Below, one piece after another: positions 1 to 6,107 of a DNA stretch of 8,714 nt (positions within the stretch are counted from its first letter, which is position 1; each line of letters opens with the position of its first letter). The notes below the pieces were generated by a model, which had not been told where the DNA came from, made no database searches, and saw nothing but the letters and a program-made list of their open reading frames with translations. The DNA comes from Candidatus Omnitrophota bacterium (GTDB taxonomy: Bacteria > Omnitrophota > Omnitrophia > Omnitrophales > Aquincolibacteriaceae), in contig JAHFHB010000064.1 in NCBI GenBank assembly GCA_023247135.1, forward strand, positions 1-8,714, written 5' to 3'. The translations under genes and the position numbers were made by a program.

Positions 1-430
1 GAAAAGCCCGAATGGCCTCATCATAATGCCCTTCCTTAAAGTACGCGGCTCCAAGATCGCTGTGATAGTCGGGGTATTGGGGAGCCATGGCAACCGCCTT
101 CTCAAGCATGGTAATGGCACTGCGGTACTCGCCTTTGGCGGCCAGCGTACTGCCCATGGAACGCAGATACTCGGGATTCTTGGAGTTGCCCTGCGCCGCC
201 CGCTCATACCAAAGAATCGCCTCGTCATGCTCTCCGCACAAACGGTGAAAGTTGGCGATCTGAAAAAGAAAATCGTGCGGCCCCTGCGCGGCCTTCTCAT
301 CTTGAGCCGCCAGCTGAATCGTCTCCTGGATGATGGCTTCCAGCCTTTTTTTATTGTCGGGCGTATCGCATTGGGGACATTCCGGTAAATCGGCTCCCAG
401 TTCACTGCCGCAAAGTTCGCATTGTTTCAT
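1..430 (-). CDS. Zinc-ribbon/TPR-repeat protein, partial (C-terminus beyond window)
   Basis: Reading starts at an ATG at 430 and stays open to the window edge, giving 143 residues. The N-terminus has two CxxC pairs (C4/C7 and C18/C21), which look like a small zinc ribbon. A short helical linker follows (residues about 26-50). Tetratricopeptide repeats come next at about 52-85, 86-119 and 120 onward, with the usual G-Y/H-D/R-A-I pattern and a Pro or Pro-x-Tyr at repeat boundaries. TPR arrays bind proteins, so a scaffold or assembly role is likely, but the partner and function are unknown. There is no signal peptide or membrane segment in the visible part, so a cytoplasmic location is inferred. 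The start is supported by an AGAGG ribosome-binding site 5-6 nt upstream. It lies downstream of the ABC ATPase on the same strand, separated by a palindromic repeat, and may or may not share its transcript. Confidence 0.8.
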   Translation of the reverse strand, partial: MKQCELCGSELGADLPECPQCDTPDNKKRLEAIIQETIQLAAQDEKAAQGPHDFLFQIANFHRLCGEHDEAILWYERAAQGNSKNPEYLRSMGSTLAAKGEYRSAITMLEKAVAMAPQYPDYHSDLGAAYFKEGHYDEAIRAF

Positions 431-448
431 CGCAACCTCTTTCGCATC

Positions 449-537
449 GTCATTGCGAGCCGCCGCAGGCGGCGAAGCAATCTCTAGCTTTGAGATTGCC
501 GCGTCGCCCCACAAATACGGGGGCTCCTCGCAATGAC
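449..537. repeat. Palindromic repeat, copy 1 (89 bp, GTCATTGCGA ends)
   Basis: The element begins GTCATTGCGA (449-458) and ends with the exact reverse complement TCGCAATGAC (528-537). Three hairpins lie between these ends. The first is GCCGCC/GGCGGC (459-464 with 468-473). The central one is GCAATCTC/GAGATTGC (477-484 with 492-499, 7-nt loop). The third is GCCCC/GGGGC (506-510 with 520-524). The overall shape is a cloverleaf, but there are no tRNA hallmarks. Copy 2 at 6961-7060 matches in the opposite orientation. This copy nearly fills the gap between the ABC ATPase stop (551) and the ribosome-binding site of the TPR gene. Repeats with these ends are, as I recall, widespread and dispersed in several bacterial groups; their mobility and function are not shown here. 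Confidence 0.9.
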
Positions 538-550
538 AACACCGCGTTAA

Positions 551-1213
551 TTATTGTGCCAGTTTACCGTCTTTAAAATAAATGGAGCGGCGCGCCCACT
601 CCGCCACATCGGCTTCATGGGTAACCAGAACAATCGTTGAACCGCGCTCATTCAACGATTGGAGAATCGTCATGATTTCAACACTGGACTTGGAGTCCAG
701 ATTCCCCGTCGGTTCATCCGCCAGAATCAAAGGCGCCGCATTGACCAGCGCTCGGGCAATCGCCACGCGCTGCTGCTCCCCCCCGGACATCTGCACGGGA
801 TGATGATCCATGCGGTGCGCCAAGCCTACAGTTTGCAGCGCCTGCCTGGCGCGCGCAATCCGCTCCGGCCTGGCCGTACCCGCATACGTCATGGGAAGCT
901 CCACGTTTTCCAGCGCATTCAGACGCGGCAGTAAATTAAAATTCTGATGTACGAAACCGATTTTTCGATTGCGAATCATGGCTAGCTCGCGATCATTAAA
1001 AGAACTGACATCCTGCCCATCCAGCAAATAATGCCCGGCCGTAGGTTTGTCCAGACAGCCCAGCATGTTCATAATGGAAGACTTGCCGGATCCCGACGGG
1101 CCCCGTAAAGCTACAAAATCGCCGTGCTCAATTTTCAAAGATATGCCGGCCACGGCTTTCACTTCCTGGCCGCCAACCTTGTAAATTCTGCTCACTTCCT
1201 GGAGTTCAATCAT
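551..1213 (-). CDS. ABC transporter ATP-binding protein, MacB/LolD-type
   Basis: This 220-residue protein is a complete ABC nucleotide-binding domain that hydrolyses ATP to drive a membrane partner. The motifs are in order: Walker A GPSGSGKS (38-45), Q-loop Q90, signature SGGEQQR (143-149), Walker B LILADEP (162-168, catalytic E167), D-loop GNLD (170-173) and switch H199. Length and the stretches MNMLGCLDKPTAG, FNLLPRLNALENVELP and ADEPTGNLD resemble the MacB/LolD/FtsE branch, closest to MacB-type ATPases. That branch works with FtsX-like permeases that move lipoproteins, peptides or drugs without crossing the membrane in the usual way. The ATG overlaps the stop of the TolC-like gene by 4 nt (ATGA) and has no clear ribosome-binding site, so translational coupling is likely. 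The expected permease is not adjacent. Small deviations (His at residue 89 before the Q-loop Gln, Ser after the Walker A Ser, Glu in SGGEQQ) do not look inactivating. Substrate is unknown. Confidence 0.93.
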   Translation of the reverse strand: MIELQEVSRIYKVGGQEVKAVAGISLKIEHGDFVALRGPSGSGKSSIMNMLGCLDKPTAGHYLLDGQDVSSFNDRELAMIRNRKIGFVHQNFNLLPRLNALENVELPMTYAGTARPERIARARQALQTVGLAHRMDHHPVQMSGGEQQRVAIARALVNAAPLILADEPTGNLDSKSSVEIMTILQSLNERGSTIVLVTHEADVAEWARRSIYFKDGKLAQ

Positions 1214-2817
1214 GAGGCGGCTTTATCAAAAACAATTCCATTTTTTTCAAGCGTTATCCCCAAGGTCTGCCAAAGCTGAATAAGAGCTTCGTAATAATCC
1301 GCAATCGCGCGAATCCGCGCCACACGCGAGTTCGCGACATCCTGCTGGAAAGTCAGCACTTCAAAACTTGTGGCCACGCCGATCTCATAGCGTTTCTGTT
1401 CCGCCTCCAGCTTCTGCTCCTGAAGCTGATACGCTCTTTTGGCGACCCGGACGCGTTCAATGGTGGTGTGCACCTGCCGGACTCTTTCACGGACCTCTTT
1501 GACGATTGTCAGCGCCAGGTCCTTGATCCGCAATTTCTGGCTCTGAAAATCATTTTTTTTCTGGTGGTATTCGGCGGATTCGGCGCGGTCAAACCACGGC
1601 ATGGTGAAAGTCAGACCGACCGTGTTGCCCGGAAACCGTCCGCCAAAAGCCGTATCGAAAGCATTGCGGCTCGAATCACCCGTTCCATTGAGATTAAAAG
1701 CGTAGTCCACGGAAACATTCGGCAGTAACCCGTTTTTTGCAATCGACAGATCGAGTTGATCCGTTTCCAGCTGATGCAGGGCCTGCAGATAATCCGGGCG
1801 GTTTTGCAGGGCCTGCCTGAGACTGGCCTGGGGATTGGCGGCCTCCAGTTTAAAATCAGGTTCCACCGGATCCGTCACGATCTTACGCTCGTCCCAGCCG
1901 GACAGAACCGGTCCGCTCAGGATTTTTTTAAGAATGTCCTCGCGATCTTGCAGACTTTTGCGGGCCTGCAAAATATCTTCCTTGCGGCTTGCAGCACTGG
2001 CCTGCGCCTGCAGCACGTCGATTTTCGTCCGGTTTCCGATTTTCAGCCCCTTTTGGGCGACATGCAGGATTTCCAGCGCCTGGCGGTAAGCCGTCTTGCG
2101 CGCCACGAGAACTTCCCGGGCATGCACAATTTCCCAATAGGCCGTCTGGGCTTCGGAGATCCGGTCAATGATTTGGTTTCGCAGCGTCTCGACCCCGATC
2201 TCATAATTCACAATAGAAATCTTGACTCGCTTGCGGTCCACCCAAAAATTCTTGAGCAGCGGCTGCGAAACGCTCACGCTGTAATCGGAGGCATGAATGT
2301 GATCGGAGGCGCCGCTGCGCTCAACGCTTCCCGCCAAAGTGACGGTTCCGCCTGTAGAAAATTCTTTGTCAACCGACAGGCTGTGAGTCAACGTGTCGGT
2401 CGCCGCACCGGATGTCCCCGCGTTCACCGGGCTGCGTTCATGGGCGTATTCAGAACTCAGCGTCGTGTTGGGATCAAACACGGCTTTTTTCTTGTCGATA
2501 TCGCGCCGGGTCGTGTCCAGATCGAGGTAGGAAATCTTGATGCGGATGTTTTGTTTGAGAACAAGCTGAGTGCATTCTGCCAGCGGCAGGCGCCATTCCC
2601 CGGCAGTACGCATCTTCGATTCAAAAAGATTCATGCCGGCCAGCTTGTCTTCGATGCCGCTGATGTCTTCTTTAAGAATTTCATTGCGCGCAATCCGGTA
2701 GGCTCTGCCCAGCTCTTCAGCAAATGCGGATCTCGCGCCCACGATAAATACGGCCAGGGCGATCCAGCTGATTCTTTTTTTGAAACGGTTGTTAAAAATT
2801 GACGTAACTCCTTGCAA
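1210..2817 (-). CDS. TolC-family outer membrane efflux protein
   Basis: The protein is about 530 residues, a normal length for the OEP/TolC family, whose trimers form an outer-membrane barrel with a long periplasmic alpha-helical tunnel used by efflux pumps and type I secretion. From a TTG at 2817 it reads 535 residues. A signal peptide is clear: basic RFKKR, hydrophobic ISWIALAVFIVGA, then cleavage after AFA (about residue 33). Two OEP-type halves are visible. The first contains SVSVSQPLLKNF followed by a long helical region with IGNRTKIDVLQAQ; the second contains a matching YEIGVATSFEVLTFQQD. The start is uncertain. TTG is the only canonical codon after the in-frame stop at 2833-2835, but a perfect AAGGAG lies inside that reading (2808-2813) and sits 8 nt before an ATT at 2797-2799. 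Initiation at ATT would give 529 residues beginning at FNNRFKKR. The gene overlaps the following ATPase by 4 nt, forming a two-gene export unit. Confidence 0.92.
   Translation of the reverse strand: MQGVTSIFNNRFKKRISWIALAVFIVGARSAFAEELGRAYRIARNEILKEDISGIEDKLAGMNLFESKMRTAGEWRLPLAECTQLVLKQNIRIKISYLDLDTTRRDIDKKKAVFDPNTTLSSEYAHERSPVNAGTSGAATDTLTHSLSVDKEFSTGGTVTLAGSVERSGASDHIHASDYSVSVSQPLLKNFWVDRKRVKISIVNYEIGVETLRNQIIDRISEAQTAYWEIVHAREVLVARKTAYRQALEILHVAQKGLKIGNRTKIDVLQAQASAASRKEDILQARKSLQDREDILKKILSGPVLSGWDERKIVTDPVEPDFKLEAANPQASLRQALQNRPDYLQALHQLETDQLDLSIAKNGLLPNVSVDYAFNLNGTGDSSRNAFDTAFGGRFPGNTVGLTFTMPWFDRAESAEYHQKKNDFQSQKLRIKDLALTIVKEVRERVRQVHTTIERVRVAKRAYQLQEQKLEAEQKRYEIGVATSFEVLTFQQDVANSRVARIRAIADYYEALIQLWQTLGITLEKNGIVFDKAAS
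2808..2813 (-). promoter_or_regulatory. Ribosome-binding site of the TolC-like gene (AAGGAG)
   Basis: AAGGAG on the minus strand is a perfect Shine-Dalgarno core. It lies 3' of the only canonical start codon (TTG, 2815-2817), so it cannot serve that codon. The in-frame codon at the right distance (8 nt) is ATT at 2797-2799. This argues for a non-canonical start, or for a base error or natural variant at that codon. Confidence 0.6.
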
Positions 2818-2915
2818 GTGAAAAGGTTCGATTTAGAATGCGTGTTTTTTTATCGGCAGAAATGGCTTGGGGGTTTACGAGCGGAGGAATTTGAGGAAGC
2901 AGCGCAGTGGGGCAG

Positions 2916-3071
2916 TGCATTGCAAGCACGTTTGAAAGCGGAGGCAGATCTCGGAGCCATCCGGAGCTTGGTTTCGCTGCAGGCGAATCCGGATGGCGAG
3001 AGCTCAGGCGGTCGTCCGCCGCAGGAGCGGACGAACCGCCGGTGCCGCAGCTCAAACGTGCTTGCGATGCA
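2916..3071. repeat. 156-bp nested inverted-repeat element
   Basis: Outer arms of 20 nt (2916-2935 and 3052-3071) are reverse complements with a single mismatch. Two hairpins lie between them. The first pairs GCCATCCGGA with TCCGGATGGC (2956-2965 and 2988-2997) and continues inward with TTCGC/GCGAA (2973-2977 and 2983-2987). The second pairs GGCGGTCGTCCGC (3007-3019) with GCGGACG-ACCGCC (3027-3040, one bulged A at 3034). The layout is a closing stem over two hairpins. It could be a small palindromic mobile element or a structured leader of the downstream TolC-like transcript. It shares no obvious sequence with the two GTCATTGCGA repeats. Confidence 0.85.
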
Positions 3072-3099
3072 TCGCGAACGGCAATGATTATCCGCAGAA

Positions 3100-3124
3100 A
3101 GGGGCGGGTTTAGAACCCGCCCCT
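3100..3124 (-). terminator. Probable intrinsic terminator/hairpin after fabF
   Basis: GGGGCGGGTT (3101-3110) pairs perfectly with AACCCGCCCC (3114-3123) around a 3-nt loop, plus an A-T pair at 3100/3124. On the minus strand it follows the fabF stop by about 20 nt and is followed by TTTCTG, a short and imperfect U-run. The position suits termination of the rpsA-fabF transcript, but the weak U-run leaves room for a different role, such as mRNA 3'-end protection or a dispersed GC-rich palindromic repeat. Confidence 0.6.
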
Positions 3125-3143
3125 ACAAAGCACGCGAAAAATT

Positions 3144-4397
3144 CTACACCTTACCAATAACTAAAATGGAATTTTTTCCGCCGAAGCCAAAGGAGTTTTT
3201 CATGGCGATGCGGATATTGGCTTTGCGGGCGGTGTTGGGAACGTAGTCGAGATCGCACTCAGGGTCGGGCGTGCTGTAGTTGATAGTCGGCGGAATCACC
3301 CCGGTATCCATGGCCAGGAGCGTGGCGATCAGCTCGACACTGCCGGCCGCGCCGATTAAATGGCCGATCATGGATTTGGTGGAACTGATAGGAATTTTTG
3401 CGGCGCGCTCGCCGTAAACTTTCTTGATGATCATGGTCTCGGTCTTATCATTCAGGGCCGTGGACGTGCCATGCGCATTGATGTAATCGATCTGATCCGG
3501 CGTCACGCCCGCACTCGTCATGGCCATGCGCATGGCGCGGCAGGCCTGCGTGCCTTCCGGGTCAGGCGCCGTCATGTGATACGCGTCGCAGGTCATGCCG
3601 TGGCCGAGAATTTCCGCGTAAATATGCGCGCCGCGGTTTCTCGCGTGTTCATATTCTTCAAGCACAAGCATTCCCGCCCCTTCACCCAGCACGAACCCGT
3701 CGCGATCCAGGCTGAACGGCCGCGAAGCGGCCTCAGGCGCTTCGTTGCGCGTTGACATGGCGCGCGCCACGCAAAACGCGGCAAGAATACCGGGATAAAT
3801 CGAAGCCTCGGCGCCGCCCATCAATAAAAAATCTACCGCGCCGCGGCGAATGGATTCAAACGCATAGCCGCAGGCGTCTGATGCGGAAGAACACGCGGTG
3901 GCAAGCGAAAAGCTGGGACCGGTCACGCCCAGTTCAATTGAAACATTGCTCGCGCAGGCATCCGGAAAAGAAGCCAGCGCCGTAAACGGATTGATACGCA
4001 TGGGGCCTTTTTCCATGAGCGTGGTGTGCTGATCCAGGATGTAGCCATGGCCGGCCATGGCTGTGCCGATGATCACGCCCGTGCGCTCGGGATTCTGCAC
4101 GCTGAAATCCAGGCCGGCATCGGTCACCGCCATTTTAGAGGCGGCTACCGCGAGCTGGGACGTGCGGTCCATGCGTTTGAGGCGTTTGGGAAGAATGTAA
4201 TCGGCGGGATTGAAATTCTTGATTTCACCCGCAAAACGGGTGGTGAATTGCGCAGTGTCGAAGGATTCAATGAATGAGATGCCGGAACGGCCGCTGCTGA
4301 GTGCGCTCCAGAAGGGTTCTTTACCGATGCCTACGGGAGAAACAACGCCGACGCCTGTGACAACGACGCGGCGTTGATCAGAACACGAGGATCCCAC
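3144..4397 (-). CDS. fabF: Beta-ketoacyl-ACP synthase II (FabF-type)
   Basis: The 417-residue protein is a full-length KAS I/II-type condensing enzyme that joins malonyl-ACP to an acyl chain in fatty-acid elongation in the cytoplasm. The catalytic triad is visible: nucleophile C169 in TACSSASDA, H309 in NAHGTSTALND, and H346 in KSMIGHLIGAAG with K341. All three lie six residues after the E. coli FabF positions (163, 303, 340). The C-terminal gate loop reads GFGGKN (404-409), where E. coli has GFGGTN. The segment TAMAGHG around 112-118 also differs from the usual glycine-rich form, so this may be a divergent FabF or a related KAS. Translation starts at GTG, immediately after an in-frame TAA, with no convincing ribosome-binding site; no ATG occurs near the N-terminus. 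The start lies 10 nt after the rpsA stop, so coupling to rpsA is probable. No acpP or fabG is adjacent. Confidence 0.93.
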   Translation of the reverse strand: MGSSCSDQRRVVVTGVGVVSPVGIGKEPFWSALSSGRSGISFIESFDTAQFTTRFAGEIKNFNPADYILPKRLKRMDRTSQLAVAASKMAVTDAGLDFSVQNPERTGVIIGTAMAGHGYILDQHTTLMEKGPMRINPFTALASFPDACASNVSIELGVTGPSFSLATACSSASDACGYAFESIRRGAVDFLLMGGAEASIYPGILAAFCVARAMSTRNEAPEAASRPFSLDRDGFVLGEGAGMLVLEEYEHARNRGAHIYAEILGHGMTCDAYHMTAPDPEGTQACRAMRMAMTSAGVTPDQIDYINAHGTSTALNDKTETMIIKKVYGERAAKIPISSTKSMIGHLIGAAGSVELIATLLAMDTGVIPPTINYSTPDPECDLDYVPNTARKANIRIAMKNSFGFGGKNSILVIGKV

Positions 4398-4407
4398 TTA
4401 AAATCAA

Positions 4408-5979
4408 TCAGCGTGAGCCTTGAACCGAAGCCGAAACACCCTTAAGGGTAAGGGCAATCTTGCGGGCTTCGTGATCGACGCTGAGGACAGCGACGTTCAA
4501 CGATTCGCCAGGCTGGAAGCTGCCTTCCACTTTTTGCGACGCATCGGGAATTTCAGAAACGTGGATCAACCCTTCGAGACCATTCTCAAGCTGAACAAAC
4601 AGCCCGAAATTGACGACGCGGGTGACCTTTCCGGTGAACTGAGCGCCGGCCACAAGCTCCCGGGTCAAAGCTTCCCAGGGATCCTCGGCCAGCTGCTTCA
4701 TTCCGAGAGAGATTTTCTGTTCGCGGGCATCAATCGAAAGAATCATGACTTCGACCTGATCGCCCTTTTTGAGCACTTCGCTCGGACGGTTGACTTTGTG
4801 CAGCCACGACATGTCCGAAACGTGCACGAGGCCGTCGATGCCGGGTTCGAGTTCCACAAACGCACCATAGTCAGTGAGATTGCGAACCGTTCCCTGCGAG
4901 CGATCGCCCACACGGTATTTTTCTTCCACGCGCGTCCAGGGATTCTCCTGGATCTGCTTCATACCGAGAGAGATTTTCTTGCCGTCCTTGTCAAAGTTCA
5001 GCACAACGACATCGACGCGATCGCCGGTTTGCAGGAGCTCTGAGGGATGACTGACACGCTTCGTCCAGGAAAGCTCGCTGATGTGCACGAGCCCTTCAAC
5101 GCCCGGCTCAAGTTCCACGAATGCGCCATACGGCAGCAGGTTGACAACCTTTCCATTGACGCGGGTACCGATCGGATAACGCTCATCGGCATTATTCCAC
5201 GGGTCGTTGGATTTTTGTTTCAGGCCGAGAGAAACCTTTTCGCGTTCGCGGTCAATGGCAATGACAACGACTTCGAGGTCGTCGCCGATTTTTACCATTT
5301 CAGACGGATGCGAAATACGGCCCCAGCTCATGTCGGTGATGTGAAGCAGCCCGTCGAGATCGCCGAGATCGACAAAAACACCGAAGTCGGTGATATTCTT
5401 CGCACGGCCTTTCACACGCGCACCCACTTCCAGGGTGCCGAGACGGGTCGAGCGCGCAGCGCCGCGTTCCTTCTCAAGATAATCTTTGCGTGAAACCACG
5501 ACGTTCTTGCGCTTGTGGTTGATCTTCACAATCATCATCTTCGACGTCATGCCGAGGAACTGATCCAGATTTTTTACAGGGCGCAGATCCACGAGCGATG
5601 CCGGCAAGAACGCTTCCATGCCGAGATCGACCATAAAACCGCCGCGGACTTTCTTGGTAATTTTGCCTTCAACGATGCTGCCTTCCTGGGCATTGGCTAA
5701 AAGGTCTGTCCAGGTGCGCTGGCGGTCGGCTTTGCGCTTGGAGATGTTGACCGTGCCTTTTTCATCGTTAAATCCTTCAAACAGCACATTGACATCATTG
5801 CCGAGCACAATCTCGGTGGGGTCGCTGAATTCCTCGACGTCGAGAACTCCTTCCGACTTATAATGGATATCGATAACGACTTCGCGCCCATTGATGGCGA
5901 CGATTTTACCGGGGACGACTTCCCCTTCTTTGATGTTCTGGAGCGAGCTTTCGAAGAGTTCCTGAAACGTGGATGTCAT
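4408..5979 (-). CDS. rpsA: 30S ribosomal protein S1
   Basis: This 523-residue protein carries six S1 (OB-fold) domains, at roughly residues 17-85, 100-172, 187-255, 272-342, 359-429 and 446-515. S1 binds single-stranded mRNA and helps load it on the 30S subunit. Domains 1 and 2 are the more divergent ribosome-anchoring type; domains 3-5 have the conserved pattern G-x-V-x-x-x-x-x-G-AF-V-E-L...GL-H-x-S-x-x-SW. Domains 4 and 5 are close enough that their DNA is also partly repeated. Length and domain count match the proteobacterial form (E. coli S1 is 557 residues). The ATG at 5979 follows an in-frame stop two codons upstream, so it is the first possible start. An AAGGAGG lies unusually far upstream (12 nt). 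The gene has its own promoter after tyrA and is followed by fabF with a 10-nt gap. Confidence 0.97.
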   Translation of the reverse strand: MTSTFQELFESSLQNIKEGEVVPGKIVAINGREVVIDIHYKSEGVLDVEEFSDPTEIVLGNDVNVLFEGFNDEKGTVNISKRKADRQRTWTDLLANAQEGSIVEGKITKKVRGGFMVDLGMEAFLPASLVDLRPVKNLDQFLGMTSKMMIVKINHKRKNVVVSRKDYLEKERGAARSTRLGTLEVGARVKGRAKNITDFGVFVDLGDLDGLLHITDMSWGRISHPSEMVKIGDDLEVVVIAIDREREKVSLGLKQKSNDPWNNADERYPIGTRVNGKVVNLLPYGAFVELEPGVEGLVHISELSWTKRVSHPSELLQTGDRVDVVVLNFDKDGKKISLGMKQIQENPWTRVEEKYRVGDRSQGTVRNLTDYGAFVELEPGIDGLVHVSDMSWLHKVNRPSEVLKKGDQVEVMILSIDAREQKISLGMKQLAEDPWEALTRELVAGAQFTGKVTRVVNFGLFVQLENGLEGLIHVSEIPDASQKVEGSFQPGESLNVAVLSVDHEARKIALTLKGVSASVQGSR

Positions 5980-5998
5980 GGCTTAAATAAGCCTCCTT
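5980..5998 (-). promoter_or_regulatory. Wide-spaced ribosome-binding site of rpsA
   Basis: AAGGAGG (5992-5998 on the minus strand) is a near-perfect Shine-Dalgarno but sits 12 nt before the ATG. The spacer reads GCTTATTTAAGC, which contains a 5-bp self-complementary pair (GCTTA/TAAGC). Folding of this spacer would shorten the effective distance or hide the start. In E. coli, rpsA initiation is structure-dependent and autoregulated; a similar control here is only an inference. Confidence 0.55.
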
Positions 5999-6078
5999 GA
6001 ATTTAATCTGTAAATTCCCCACCTGGAATCGGCGTTCTTGGAAACAACTTCAGGAAGCCTTTTCTGGAAGGGTTTGAC

Positions 6079-6106
6079 AGTATAGCATAAACTAGCCGTA
6101 TTTGAA
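6079..6106 (-). promoter_or_regulatory. Probable sigma-70-type promoter of rpsA
   Basis: On the minus strand, TTCAAA (6101-6106, 4 of 6 consensus) is followed after 16 nt by TATACT (6079-6084, 5 of 6 consensus) preceded by TGC, an extended -10 element. It lies directly after the tyrA stop codon (6108-6110). Transcription would start near 6070-6073 and give a leader of roughly 90 nt before rpsA. The leader shows only short, weak hairpins, and I see no clear terminator for tyrA in this gap. Confidence 0.65.
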
Positions 6107-6107
6107 G

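Larger units (their letters stand above)
2818..3143. other. 326-bp non-coding gap between fabF and the TolC-like gene
   Basis: This is the only gene-free stretch over 300 bp. It contains the hairpin after fabF (3100-3124), a nested inverted-repeat element (2916-3071), and a 13-nt direct repeat with one mismatch at 2850-2862 and 3088-3100 (TTATCSGCAGAAA, S being G or C). Open frames on both strands here (87-91 codons) lack recognisable domains and follow the inverted-repeat sequence, so I do not treat them as genes. The promoter of the TolC-like gene should lie here or upstream, but I found no pair of -35/-10 boxes good enough to mark. Confidence 0.75.

Noticed and set aside
449..537. tRNA gene, because the repeat folds like a cloverleaf
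   Set aside because: There is no T-loop GTTCRA-type motif, no anticodon-arm signature and no acceptor end; the outer inverted ends and copy 2 identify it as a repeat family.
1756..2802. 348-codon open frame on the + strand opposite the TolC-like gene
   Set aside because: It is antisense to a gene with clear signal peptide and family motifs, shows no recognisable domain, and such long antisense frames are expected from the codon bias of the real gene.
2792..3087. Open frames of 87-91 codons on both strands in the gap before the TolC-like gene
   Set aside because: They are read through the inverted-repeat element, have no recognisable domain, and one overlaps the TolC-like start; composition looks like translated palindrome.
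4690..5230. Direct DNA repeats inside rpsA (e.g. CCGAGAGAGATTTTCT near 4697 and 4963)
   Set aside because: They fall at equivalent positions of successive S1 domains (the KISLGMKQ segment) and are explained by domain duplication, not by a separate repeat element or CRISPR.
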